Source: Saksenaea vasiformis B4078 | Lineage: Eukaryota > Mucoromycota > Mucoromycetes > Mucorales > Saksenaeaceae | Assembly (NCBI GenBank): GCA_000697055.1 | Contig: JNDT01002371.1 | Location: 62,001-126,000 of the forward strand | Direction of reading: 5' to 3' | DNA length: 64,000 bases | Shown: positions 36,812 through 47,235 of the stretch, in pieces | How the letters are laid out: each line of letters begins with the position of its first letter | Position numbering within the stretch: the stretch's first letter is position 1 | Made by a program: the position numbers and the translations under genes | Notes under the pieces: model-generated | Databases searched by the model: none | The model's input: the letters and a program-made list of their open reading frames with translations, nothing else | What the model was told of the DNA's origin: nothing

Positions 36812-37001
36812 TAGTACCTTGTACCCAGAGGCGTAGGTTTGGTTGCGGTCGACCTACATCTGCTTGCGGGCAGCTCTACTGACTGTTGAATAGTGGCGGG
36901 CAGTTTTTGTCAGTCATCCGGTCATAAAGGGACGTTCTTTGGATGCTCTGCATTACAAAGGAGGGCGAACCATGGTACCACTTTTAATTGAAGGTCTCAA
37001 C
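36812..37001 (+). repeat. 190-bp direct repeat, copy 3
   Basis: Starts tagtaccttgtaccc and ends gaaggtctcaac, sharing that tail with copy 1 and its internal small differences with copy 2. After copies 1 and 3 a further, more diverged homologous stretch follows (tcaagcacttcatcaccagg after copy 1; tcaagtactttactcagcagg after copy 3). The repeated unit is therefore longer than 190 bp. Confidence 0.85.
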
Positions 37002-37099
37002 ATAACGAAGTAATACATTAACCTATGATATCGCTACCATCAAGTACTTTACTCAGCAGGTGATGTATATATTATTTATTTTTGCGCTATGAACAATCC

Positions 37100-37795
37100 A
37101 CTATGTCTTAGGTTTTTTTTTTTTTGAATAGAAGGGAAGGAAGTTAGCAGATTTTGGCATTACTCATCATGACAAGGTGGCAGGAAGAACAGCAACAATA
37201 GAATTGGTGGTCATCATGGAACAGATACCGTGGACTCAAAGGGCTACTTTTCGGTCATAGTCTTTGGTTACTGATGAAGCTCAACTACGAAAACATGTTC
37301 TCGTTGTGGCATATCAACTCCCACTTTTTGCGGCATTATCAATGTAAGCCAAATAAGCTCGCTAAACAATAATAACATGATAGCTTATACTCATTTTCAC
37401 TTCTTTTCACTCTTTTTTCAGGAAGTACGAAGACGCAAATGAATAAGAAGAATGGGTTGCTGAAACTATACATACCCTGAATTCAAAAAACTGCTATCTG
37501 GCTATGGACATTGCACCAATACACCAATCCAAAAAACAGAACAGCCACTTACTGACCTTGGATACCAACTACTTCACATGTCCCTCCCCAATTCTCCCAA
37601 ACTCAATTCGGTCAAACAATTCTGGTTCAAGGTGGATTACGTGATGGAGTGTGAAGCCTTGTTGGGCTCTGACGCGCTACTTTCAAGAATATCCGAAACT
37701 TGCAAGACAGTTACTCAACAAAGGTCTCCATGGACACATTCGCCATTCCATCTCCCGCTTTGATGATTACCTCTCAATAGACGCTCCATGCAGTG
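37100..37795 (+). pseudogene. Decayed IS630/Tc1-type DDE transposase, C-terminal part
   Basis: In one frame CYLAMDIAPIHQSKKQ (about 37492-37540) matches the second catalytic Asp block of IS630/Tc1 transposases (MDNAPIH). In a shifted frame LPNSPKLNSVKQFWFKV follows, matching the third block LPPYSP-LNPIE-FW with the acidic residue apparently changed to Lys. Next come SRISETCKTVTQQ and, after another shift, GLHGHIRHSISRFDDYL. The several frame changes and the lost acidic residue mark it as dead. The sequence from 37100 to 37480 is assigned by proximity only. Confidence 0.6.
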
Positions 37796-37894
37796 TAGTT
37801 TAGCTTTTCTTTAGTTTAGTTGTTTTGATTTTATTATTTTGTTATTACACCGAATAAGCTTTTTCTTTTTGGAATCTTTGCGTTGTCTTTCTGA

Positions 37895-38290
37895 TCAAAA
37901 CTCGCAGTCCTCGAAGCGACTATTTGGATTGTATGTTCCACCAGAACCATATAGAGTTCTTGCACGGTTTATACTTTTAGCCAAATGGAAGCCGATCGGA
38001 AGATAAGCACGCGCTATGAAAGCAACTGTATTATCCTGGTCTTGCTCATCAGCCAAAAATTCTTGACGGCTTATCACGAACTTTACATTTTCAATTGAAT
38101 CAGTACGCCACAAACATGGCCGACATGTGGGCCGGGCCGTTCTACAAGAAAAGTACGTCTTACTTATTGCCCTTTTGCTTCGTACGAACTTTGCACCGAA
38201 TCGCGAAGAGAAAGCTCGGAAAGCCGTACAGAACGCAAAAGAGGAAAGGAAGAAAAATTTGACTAGAAAAAATCCATACGACTTCCACAT
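37895..38290 (-). CDS. Unidentified ORF, possible C-terminal exon
   Basis: A minus-strand frame whose last 64 codons look protein-like (VKFVISRQEFLADEQDQD, then AYLPIGFHLAKSINRAR and YGSGGTYNPNSRFEDCEF, stop at 37895). The first part is rich in Phe/Arg and may be non-coding or cross an intron. Not recognised. It could be a fragment of a mobile element gene, given its surroundings. Confidence 0.25.
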   Translation of the reverse strand: MWKSYGFFLVKFFFLSSFAFCTAFRAFSSRFGAKFVRSKRAISKTYFSCRTARPTCRPCLWRTDSIENVKFVISRQEFLADEQDQDNTVAFIARAYLPIGFHLAKSINRARTLYGSGGTYNPNSRFEDCEF

Positions 38291-38977
38291 CCACCTCAGA
38301 ACACCCCACTGCAGGATACTCCGTTATGGGAACCCTATCACACTCCATTATTGCTGTACGAAACTGCACCTGTCTGCGGCAATCACCCATACTGTTACTT
38401 CATCAACCATTTAGGTTTTGAGGGACCGGAGTATCCCGCAGGAGTATCTGTGGTAATTTCCCATAACGAGAGACAATAAATACGATACTTCAATCGCTCT
38501 CGCAGGACTCTCGTTGCTCCCACTTTGTTTTCAGAGATGATGTGTCAAAAAGCACTTTCTGCCTCTGAAGAACAATTATGTCTTTGATACTATGCATATT
38601 CTCCATAGTTGATGATAACTTCCAGCAATTTTTACCTATCCTTTACGTGAACTGGTGTTGGAGATGCCTCAACATTCTCCTTTCCTGAGTTGTTCTGCCT
38701 TGATAATTTTCACACCTGTCTTTTAACATCGATGTAGACATAAGTTCTATGTTCTTCAGCTAAACTGTGTCGCATTCGAAAGGCAGTCATTATACGAAAC
38801 ATTGGAGCGTTAATGACTGTCAATGATGAGTGCTTGTGCGTCACTGACTGTTAATTTTGAAAAGTTGTCAATATACTGGATCATCTTCTCTTCAACCTTC
38901 TTTTTTATCCTACCCTGTTTTTATCCTATCTGTCACTTTTTTCTTTTTTTCTTACAATTGAAATCACTGTTCCAACC

Positions 38978-39263
38978 ATGTATGATTTCTGGCTACTTTC
39001 TGCTTTATTGATCTTTCTTGGGCTACCGACATACGGACCCATGTTATTCCTTTCATGGAAGAAAGCGATCACGAAAAGCCGTCGAGAGCAAGAAGAAGCT
39101 GAAAGACTATTGAGTATGCACATTAGAGCCTGATGTCTGACTTATCCTATTTACAGTAATTTGCTCTGATTGTGGGTGCCCTGGGCACAAAACGAAAAGG
39201 AGTAAAATATGTCAGTTGTCTGTTTCTCGTGGTACGGCACAAAAACGTTGTCGTTGCTTTTAA
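38978..39263 (+). CDS. Small membrane protein with zinc-knuckle-like tail (hypothetical)
   Basis: Two exons (38978-39113, 39157-39263) with a 43-nt intron give 80 residues. The N-terminus MYDFWLLSALLIFLGLPT is a membrane or signal segment. A basic/coiled stretch (KSRREQEEAERLL) follows, then CSDCGCPGHKTKRSKICQ, a C-x2-C-x3-GH-x6-C knuckle. Knuckles of this shape occur in mobile-element proteins. It lies 160 bp upstream of the Fanzor remnant, so it may instead be a former 5' exon of that gene. Support is limited to frame, splice consensus and the Cys/His pattern. Confidence 0.4.
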
Positions 39264-39424
39264 CCAATTAAATCTAAATATAATATAGGTGAAGAAAGTC
39301 GCGTGAGGAAGAGGAAGAGCTAAAGTAAGAGAGGAAACGAGGGAGGACTAAAAAAAAAAAGAAGAAAAAACAAAATCTGTTATCATCTGGTCCCTGTGCT
39401 TCCTGTGGTTAACCATCCTATGCC

Positions 39425-42387
39425 ATGTCAAGATCGTCCGTCCGCCCGAACCACCGCAAGAATATCAAGGAAAAAATGGAAGAGATCCTAAATTCGGAAA
39501 GCGATATGTACACACATGTGCTACCATTTGATTCCGTGGTGAGACCGCAGCATAAAGACAGGCTACACAGACGTATCATAGAGCTTTCAAGTTTCATCCA
39601 AGAAGTTATGTGTAGAGCACAAATATTTGTCAACTCAATATGTCATTGATCATTAGCAAAACGAGATCCCTACGTATATCTTCGGTCAGAACTTTTGGTA
39701 CAGCACCTGCCAACTGGTAATGGGCAAGTCGATTTCCAACACAAATCCCAACTTCCCACAAGAAATCCGGAGCTACTGGATTACATTTACAGCTCGGCAT
39801 CCTCAAATAGTATATGCTTCCAGAGATTTTCAGGGCTATAGCGACGCGTTGTCTACAGCTTGTGTCTCCGTAGCAGAAGCCTCACGAATCATATAGTAGA
39901 AAATTTTTTTCAACGAATCGTAACGTGTTGTGTGCGTAAGCTGCAGAAACTGATTCCGGTATGTACAGTTATTGGCTGAACTATCGTACATCGTTACTTA
40001 TATCACGTTACAGGAAATCCGTCTTGGTCAGGCCCGAGCAATTGCATGGGATTGTATCATTGAGTTGGTTACAGCGGGAAACCCTGTGTGGCCAATCTAC
40101 ACAGTGGATCTCGTTTCGACATCGATCATCGGCGCGGTACGCAGTATCGTGGATGAGCTAGAATCAATCATTTCTCAACCACGCGGTCCGGCCGCGTTAT
40201 CGGCATCACCTGGGAAGATCATTCCCACCCTCCGGTATATACTTGAGCAATACACTTTGGAACGCCGTGAGGCCGAGGTGGCTGCCGCCCTTATTATGCT
40301 TTCGGGGGTTAAGAGCGATAAAGAATCTAGCAGAGGACCATTGCTAACATTGTTCTCTTTAGTACCGCTTCCGTCCTTTGGATGGAGATTCTTACACTCG
40401 ACGCCAAGGCATTGTCATCACTATCCTCTGTTCGCTTACCTCATGGTGGTGATTACGACAACATTTTAACTTGTTCAATGACTGTTTTGATCTTGATCGA
40501 TATGATTTCAGAAGGTACGGTGTGATCTCATAAATCGATAGATTTCCCTAATTAAGCCTCACATAGAATGGATACGAAAGAGGTGTTTCGTAATCAGGTT
40601 ATTACTGACGAACTTTCCATCCACTTCCAATTTTCTCGGAGAATTTCGTCGAGCACTCCCCTCGGGCACTCCTTCTCAAATATTTTAGTTGCTGCTGCAA
40701 AAATGTTTATTCAACTAGAAGCCCCTAAAACCGAGCTATTGAAGATGAATACATCCTCATTTTGAATACATTTATCAAGAGCTGATATTATCATACTTCT
40801 TCAACAGTTTTGGATCATTGGTGTTACAGCTTTCTAATTCCTTCTATGCTCTCTTGAGCTTCCAGTAGTTCAAACGCTTATATCTCTCTGGCGCTCACCA
40901 TATCAAATACTCTCATAGCCATGTACCCTGACTCTCCATGCACCTAGTTTATCTATTGACGTTGCAGCGATTGCTAGTGAGATATTTGATGAGTGTGCGA
41001 TGATACAGACAGGTAGGAATTTTTTGAGGCTCTCGTTTATTGTGAGTTAAAGGTGGATAGAAACAGGGTTTCTCTGTACACTGCTCTTAACTAACTGACA
41101 GAGTTACAATACACTTGATCATTAAAGACGACAGCTAAAATATTTGAGGAGGAGTGCCCGAGGGGAGTACCCGACGAAATTCTCTTTTCTCGAGCGAGAC
41201 GTCAAAAAAAACCAACTGTAGACGAAGATATAAGACTGGAAGACCCGGTTATCGAGGAAGTTGAAGAATATCTTCGGCCTGTGGCAGTAGATCCCGGTAT
41301 TAGTCATGTGTTTACAGCATCGTACGGATGTGGAAGAGGTGAACATGAAATACGTCGATGCTCTACGGTGGAATATTACGCTTTGACAGAATCTAAACGC
41401 AGAAACAAGCAGTTGAGCAACGAGAAGCAGGTAACCGGCATGCAGAAAATCGAGTCGAATTTTCCAACAGCCAAAACCGCAGACTCCAATCAGTAGGAAA
41501 GATATTTGCAATGTTTCTGTTTGCACCATCAAGCACTTTTCAATTTTTATCCCGCTGGTAGAGCCCAGACTCGCTTTTATGACTACCAAGGCAGGCAGCG
41601 GGCAAAGGACGAGATTGCGAATATGCTCATTAATGGTGGCAAAAAGTACGACCGTCGGCGAAGAAAACAAAGGAGAAATCGTCAAGAAAGGAAACGGAAT
41701 CGAAAGCGAAAAAAAAAGGGCACGGCAGCGTCAACAACAACCAAGTAACATGGAAGTTCACGAAACGTAAGTGACAGCATGACTTGTTGCAACTAAAATA
41801 ACTAAAAATAATCTACATTTTCCAGCAATATCAGACGACCAGAATCGGCCGTCAGATCAATGGCGGTCAACAGGAGACTTCCGCACTGGAGTAAACGGAA
41901 GGTCAATGTTGGCAACGACGAAAAGCTTCCCCTTGTCGCATTTTGAAATGGGATGTTCCGCCAGAACAAAGGCATAAAGTATAAAGGCTATCCGTCGGGC
42001 GTCGTAGGAAAGCTTTGGACAAGCTTGAAAAGGAGCTTCAGGTGCTAGTTGTCACAGTGGACGAGTACTTATCGTCCCAGGTAAATATGTCGGGTATAAT
42101 TCTTTTACAAAGTAATCATACACTTCTACCAGATATGCAATTCTTGTCACCATCGAACTTTGGAGAAAGTGAAGACAGCGGATGATGTCGCACACCACGG
42201 TGTCCTGGCGTGTAAAAGCTGTGGCATACTTTGGGATCGCGACGTCAACGCTTCGAAGAACCTTTATGAGATATCTCTGTCTGTATGGTCAAACGGATAC
42301 AAGCCTGGCGTTTTCCGTCGGCCATCACAAAATCAAAACGATACCAATATCACCACTACGAACTTTCACGTTCCGACGAAAAAGTAG
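39425..42387 (+). pseudogene. Fanzor (eukaryotic TnpB-like RNA-guided nuclease) gene, decayed and interrupted
   Basis: The N-terminal part starts MSRSSVRPNHRKNIKEKME and runs in broken frames through IPTYIFGQNFWYSTCQLV, HIVENFFQRI and LFSLVPLPSFGWRF, a pattern I associate with fungal Fanzors. The RuvC part is clear: VAVDPGISHVFTASYG (Asp codon 41290), FYDYQGRQRAKDEI, VDEYLSSQICNSC (Glu codon 42063), then a C-x2-C zinc finger and CKSCGILWDRDVNASKNL (Asp codon 42241). Damage: TAG at 39654 and 41494, TGA at 41944, frame changes near 39635, 39880, 40390, in the A9 tract at 41709-41717 and near 42030, plus a 546-bp insertion at 40639. Two introns seem retained (41767-41825, 42081-42132). The ends of the element were not found. 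The next gene ends 146 bp downstream. Confidence 0.8.
40639..41184. mobile_element. 546-bp TIR element with 8-bp target-site duplication, inserted in the Fanzor gene
   Basis: The ends are inverted repeats of at least 49 bp: the left end starts gagaatttcgtcgagcactc, and the right end read inward starts gagaatttcgtcgggtactc, with about 3 mismatches in 47 bases examined. The element is flanked on both sides by ttttctcg (40631-40638 and 41185-41192), an exact 8-bp direct repeat. It carries no ORF, so it is non-autonomous (MITE-like). An 8-bp duplication fits hAT, P or Merlin-type transposases; the termini are not the usual hAT CAGNG. If element plus one duplication is mentally removed, the flanking Fanzor frames join in phase (HFQFSR to ARRQKKP). 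Confidence 0.88.
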
Positions 42388-42532
42388 TATTTTATTTGAG
42401 TCCCAGATTGCCACAATTACTCTGGATGACAGAATTGTGACCCCAGCCATAAATTCCCATGTAAGCCATCCCAAATTCCTTCCCGGTACATCATACACAT
42501 ACTGCTACGACATGTTCGGAGTTAAAAATGTT

Positions 42533-43909
42533 TTACACGAGATCAGCAACATACGCATCTAGTTTCATTTGATTGGTTAGGTCACAGTTCAACGAGGTTT
42601 TTGGGGGGTTATAAAGTTTACCATAATCTAATTGATCGTAAGATGGTGTGTCACCGCCATCTGTTGTACAAAGATCGAATGAAGAGAAAGGAGGTGAGTA
42701 GATGTTTGTCGGTGGGGGTGAACCAAATTTAAGTAATTCAGAACCAAAGTGTGAAGAAAGCTCAGAAAATGAACAGGGCTTGTTTTCTAATTGTTTTCGT
42801 AACCGGTTATTATTGGCCATTAGTTTACGTCGTGGACCATAATCTGTTGTCAGGAACCAAAACTTCTCGAAAAATTCAGCCGGGATTTGCCAGTTGGATG
42901 CGACAGTTGGATCACCCCCATGATAAATAGCATGTCCAAGAAGACACTGGAAACATTCGTCCATATCAAATTGGTCCCGGAATAGAATCATCCGATCCCG
43001 CATATGCGGGGTTGGGATCAAGTCGATGCGGGGATCGTGAGGAATCATAAGCTTTTAAAAAAATTCATCGAGATATGAGTATACTTCGGAAAAGAAAAAA
43101 GAGAATTTTTTTTTTTTTACCTGGAGTAACGTTGGCTGATTGTCATAGGGTACTTTAAACTGCTGCTGTCTTGATTGAAAACATAAAGATTGAACGGCTG
43201 CTAGATTTGAAGAAAATAAAGAGGTCGGTCTAGTTCTCTTGGGTGGTAATGGTTCACACGGTCTTAGCATCACCGGAACGATCTCATCTTTCTCCTCCTC
43301 CCCCTTCTCCTCTTTGTTTTCCTCGTCTTTTTTTTGTTGTTCTTTCTTTTCTTCTTCGACTTTTCTTTCACTTTTCAATAAATGGATACTACTATTTGCG
43401 TTTGGATGGTTGTTGTAAGATGGCGGTTGTTCTTTGTGATTATCTTCGATCACCATGTTATCGGAGACTAGAAAATCATGAACCAGCTTGTTTCGCATAT
43501 TGGCATGGATATAGGCCCGCGAGGGACTTGGACCAATCGACTGGGCAATCACTGCTAGTGCCTGGTCATGGACATAGGGCGTGTGCTGAGGAATAACAAG
43601 ATTGTACTGAAAACAAACTAACTGAAGGGATAGAATAATCCCTTTCATGTACCAGTTTTCAGATCGTAGAAGCTCGTTGTCCGTTCGCAGCCGTTCATTC
43701 TGTAGTTGTAGTTGATCACGTTGCTCCTGGACCTGTTGAAGCGATTTTTCTAATTCCCGAAGATGTCTTTCTTTGCGTTCTCTAAACGCACGTTGAGCAG
43801 CACGGTTCTGTGCCTTGCGTTGAGCAGGTGATGCAGGATTAGGCTTTCTCCCGGGTTTCTTGCGGATTTTTGGACTAGGCGACTCGAGTCGAGAGCAAGG
43901 ATTAACCAT
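42533..43909 (-). CDS. bZIP transcription factor, Yap1/Pap1-like basic region
   Basis: Two exons (43909-43121, 43051-42533) with a 69-nt intron give 435 residues. The basic region QNRAAQRAFRERKERHLREL (about residues 34-53) contains the N-x2-A-Q-x2-F-R pattern of fungal Yap/Pap1 factors, rather than the N-x2-A-A-x2-S-R of most bZIPs. It is followed by a leucine zipper (LEKSLQQVQEQRDQLQLQNE). The middle is Lys/Glu-rich and low in complexity (residues about 180-215). The C-terminal half (MRDRMILFRDQFDMDECFQCLL) resembles the uncharacterised C-terminal domain common in filamentous-fungal bZIPs. No clustered Cys-rich redox domain like that of Yap1 is evident, so a role in oxidative stress is not shown. 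The gene diverges from the multicopper oxidase gene. Confidence 0.85.
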
Positions 43910-44357
43910 AATAATAATAATAGTAAAAAAAGGAGATAGAAAAAAAATTAAGAATAGAAGTGAAAGAGATGGGAAAAAGGGCGTAATATAGATATCTTTC
44001 CTTTTTCTACATTTTCACTGACATGGCTGGGAAAACTTTTCGTTCCCCCACATCAGTCTCTGGGCCATGCAAGGAAAAATAATTTACCGACACAGGTTAA
44101 CATTTGCCACTTTACCTCATTCGCTCTATCGTTCTGCCGATGATGATGATGATGATGATGATGGAAGACCATTTGGCTTTGTTTGTTACCTTATCGAAAA
44201 ACGGTGGGATCCCTCCCCCCGCCCTCTCCCCCACGTCCCCGTTTCTGCAAAATGAATTTTCTGTTACGTTTATTTTCCGGGGCGGGGGGAAAACACAGAA
44301 AAATGACGGTTTGTTCGCTTTGCAATTGGACTCCTTCTTCCCTTCATTTTAGCCGCG
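43910..44357. promoter_or_regulatory. Shared divergent promoter region, bZIP factor / multicopper oxidase
   Basis: 448 bp between the start codons of two divergently read genes. It contains a GAT/ATG microsatellite (44139-44163), a C-rich tract (44212-44241) and T/A-rich stretches. I see no certain TATA box. Confidence 0.5.
44139..44163. repeat. GAT trinucleotide microsatellite in the divergent promoter
   Basis: Eight GAT units about 200 bp upstream of the multicopper oxidase start. Confidence 0.85.
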
Positions 44358-46065
44358 ATGCATTTATACTTTTTATTGTTTTGTTGCACCGTTGCACACG
44401 CCTTCTTTGGCGAAACACGTTATTTTGAACTTAATATTACTGTTGATACGATCAATCCCGATTGTTCTCCTTTTGATGAACGCAGGATCCTAGTCAATCA
44501 TCAGCTGCCAGGACCTACGTTGAATGTCAATCAAGGAGATCATGTACGCGTCTTGGTACGCAATCTTTTGGGAAACACTTCGAGGCACGATATGACGATT
44601 CATTTCCATGGTATTCGACAGTATGGATCAACAGAAGCGGATGGCGTTCCCTATGTGAGTCAGTACCCTATTCCCGCTGGCGAATCTTATTTGTACGAGT
44701 TTCGAGTCGTCAACCAGGCCGGAACATTTTTCTATCATGCCCATGTGGGTTTGGCAGAAGAGAGTGTCTTTGGCGCGTTTATCGTTCATGAGCGATGGTC
44801 GTCGGACAATTACCCCGAGAAGATCATGCTCCTCAGCGAGTGGTGGCACAGACGGCAGCCGTCACTGCAGCACTATTTAATGGGCCCGGATTTCGATGAT
44901 ATTCCCGAAGCGGATAGTATTTTAATCAATGGGCGAACGATTTTTAATCCATCAAAGATCTCTCCGCACTGCGATGGCTACACAGTCATGGATGTCGTTC
45001 CCAACACGATCTACCGCCTCAGGGTCATTGGCGCAACTGCCTTTCGGACACTTGGTTTTGGCATCCCCGATCACAACCTAACCATTATCGAAGTGGATGG
45101 CGAACCCGTTAAGCCTTACACCGTCCGCTTTCTCGAAGTAGCACCTGGCCAACGTTTCTCCGTCCTGCTACGCACGGATCAAGAACCCAAAGACTATCCC
45201 ATACAGACGGTCAAACGGCTATCAGGACCGGTGCCACCAGTAGCCAACGGCTTTGCCGTCATGAAGTACCAGAGGGCTTCCTCTTATCGTGAAGTGGTCT
45301 TCCGTACTCCTCCTCTTGATTTATCACTGTTTCCGTCTGATGCTGATGAAGGCCGCCAATGGGAATGGTTAAACTTGGAACCGTTGCACGGTGTCGACCC
45401 TGTTGTCTTCAAGAAACCATCACGTACCATAAAGCTTCGTGCGACAGAAGGACGCCAGGAAGATGGCTCAAGACGGTGGTACATCAATGACATTGCTTAT
45501 ACGGACCCCGAGATACCTATTCTAACCGCGATTGCAAATAACCGTCGACGGCGTCCCGACTGGCACGTATTCCAACCGAATCATGACGGGTACGACCCCT
45601 ACCTTGGTACCTACCCGCTGATGCACTATGAGATTGTAGACATCGTCCTACAAACAACCTATGGTGATAAGCCCTGCCGCAGTCATCCTTGGCATACGCA
45701 TGGTCATTCCCATTGGGAAATTGCCAATGGCCCAGGCGAGTACAACCATGAATTACACGGAGATATACGCAATATCAAAACACCCATCCAAAAAGACGTA
45801 ACCATGGTCTATCCCTTCCATGATCCCCATGCAGTCAACGATACAAACGGTTTCGTGGGCTGCGGATGGTCAAAAATCCGATTGGTAGCAGTAAGTTTTT
45901 TCTGTTGGTTTCTAGAAATTAGCATGCCAACTTGGTCTTCTTTAGGATAACCCCGGGGTTTGGGCAGTGCATTGTCATAACACGCCACACATGCTCATGG
46001 GAATGATGGTGGCTTTGGAAGAAGCGCAAGAATTAATCACAGCACGTCAAGCATCATCATCATAA
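44358..46065 (+). CDS. Secreted multicopper oxidase (laccase/ferroxidase-like)
   Basis: Two exons (44358-45890, 45946-46065) give 550 residues with an N-terminal signal peptide (MHLYFLLFCCTVAHA). All four copper signatures are present: IHFHG (His82, 84), FYHAHVG (His127, 129), HPWHTHGH (His443-450) and AVHCHNTPHMLMGM (His520, Cys521, His522, His526). The position of the axial type-1 ligand is Met531, which in this superfamily goes with lower redox potential than Leu/Phe. No C-terminal membrane segment is present, so it is secreted rather than Fet3-like. The substrate (phenols, ascorbate, iron) cannot be told from sequence alone. It converges on RUB1 with about 40 bp between stops. Confidence 0.9.
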
Positions 46066-46106
46066 TAATAGTAAGAAGAACAAGAAGACAACAACAGGTT
46101 TATTAT

Positions 46107-46633
46107 TCAGATAGCACCACCGCGGAGAGCCAACACTAAATGCAACACCGATCCACCTTCAATAGCATACTGACTTGCCGTCATTTCATCGGCCCTAGAG
46201 TTTTTTTTTTTTTTTATTGTTATTAACGAGTCGTAAACCTGTCTGATGTACTTACATTTGTTTTCCACCATAAATCAAACGCTGCTGTGGTGGAGGAATA
46301 CCTTCCTTTTCCTCAACACGTTCCTTAATACGAGAAATCTTGTCGTTTGGCTCAATATCGATTTCAATCTGTTTTATAAAGGAAAAGAAGAAAACACACA
46401 CACACACATTTAGACAATTTACATCGGTTAGACTTTTTCTTAGCCTTACCTCTTTGCCTGTCAACGTCTACGTAATAGAAGAAAATAAAAAGTAAGACGA
46501 CTTAGCCATTCTGCTACGTCATGGTTTTTACAGAACAAGCCATGCTAATGAGACATGGCCCATTCATGTCTCCACCTGTCCATTCTTTCCATTCTAATGG
46601 ACGCTAGTACGTTACCTTCACTTTAATAAGCAT
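46107..46633 (-). CDS. RUB1: Ubiquitin-like modifier Rub1/NEDD8
   Basis: Conjugated to cullins to activate SCF-type ligases. Four exons (46633-46616, 46467-46450, 46368-46256, 46194-46107) give 78 residues: [32 protein letters not shown], then [17 protein letters not shown] and the ending VLALRGGAI. Human NEDD8 is likewise made with a short tail after GG that is cleaved off; here it is AI. The first two coding exons are both just 18 nt. EIDIEPNDK and EKEGIPP distinguish it from ubiquitin. Intron 1 is 148 nt. Confidence 0.95.
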
Positions 46634-47235
46634 GATGAGGAAGATGGACGTGTAGGTTGTAAGAAAAGCAAGGAAGGACGGGTTTGTTCGCACACAGGAG
46701 GATCGCGGCCTGGGCAACTCCGGCATATTCCGGAAATTTTGCGCGTCAGCGCTGCCGGGCCCACACAAAAAAAAACACAAGAAGCTTTTTTTTTTTTTTT
46801 TTACCACATGGCGCTTTGTGTCTCACACGGATATAGCATCAGGTACACAACTTCTCTCAGTAAAGATAAAGGTCAAACAATACAGTCTGTCCTTTTTTTG
46901 CAAAAAAAAAAAAAAAGAAGTCCATCGTTATACTGGCAAGCACGGACGGTGATTATGGATCTCTCTCTGCAGAACTCTTTCAAGTATGTAACCATACCGA
47001 GTGGTTCGGCCATGTGAAGAAAACAGATGCACTGTTCCGCCGATTACTAAGAAGAAGATCCGATATGTTGATTGTATGCACGAGTTAGTAGTTGAAAGCA
47101 TGGGCCCCATTTTTAGCCATGTTTTGCATGATCCAATTTTAACCCTTTACTTGCAGCAAAGTCTTGGTTGCTTTTGATTTACTGTTTATTGGATTGGTAA
47201 AAAGAAATGGAAGTGATTTTACCACAAGCTTTTTT
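46634..47235. other. Spacer with homopolymer tracts between RUB1 and SDH1
   Basis: About 600 bp, containing poly-T/poly-A runs (46767-46801, 46902-46916). It should hold the RUB1 promoter and SDH1 3' end. The 92-codon plus ORF here is A-rich and not credible. Confidence 0.5.
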
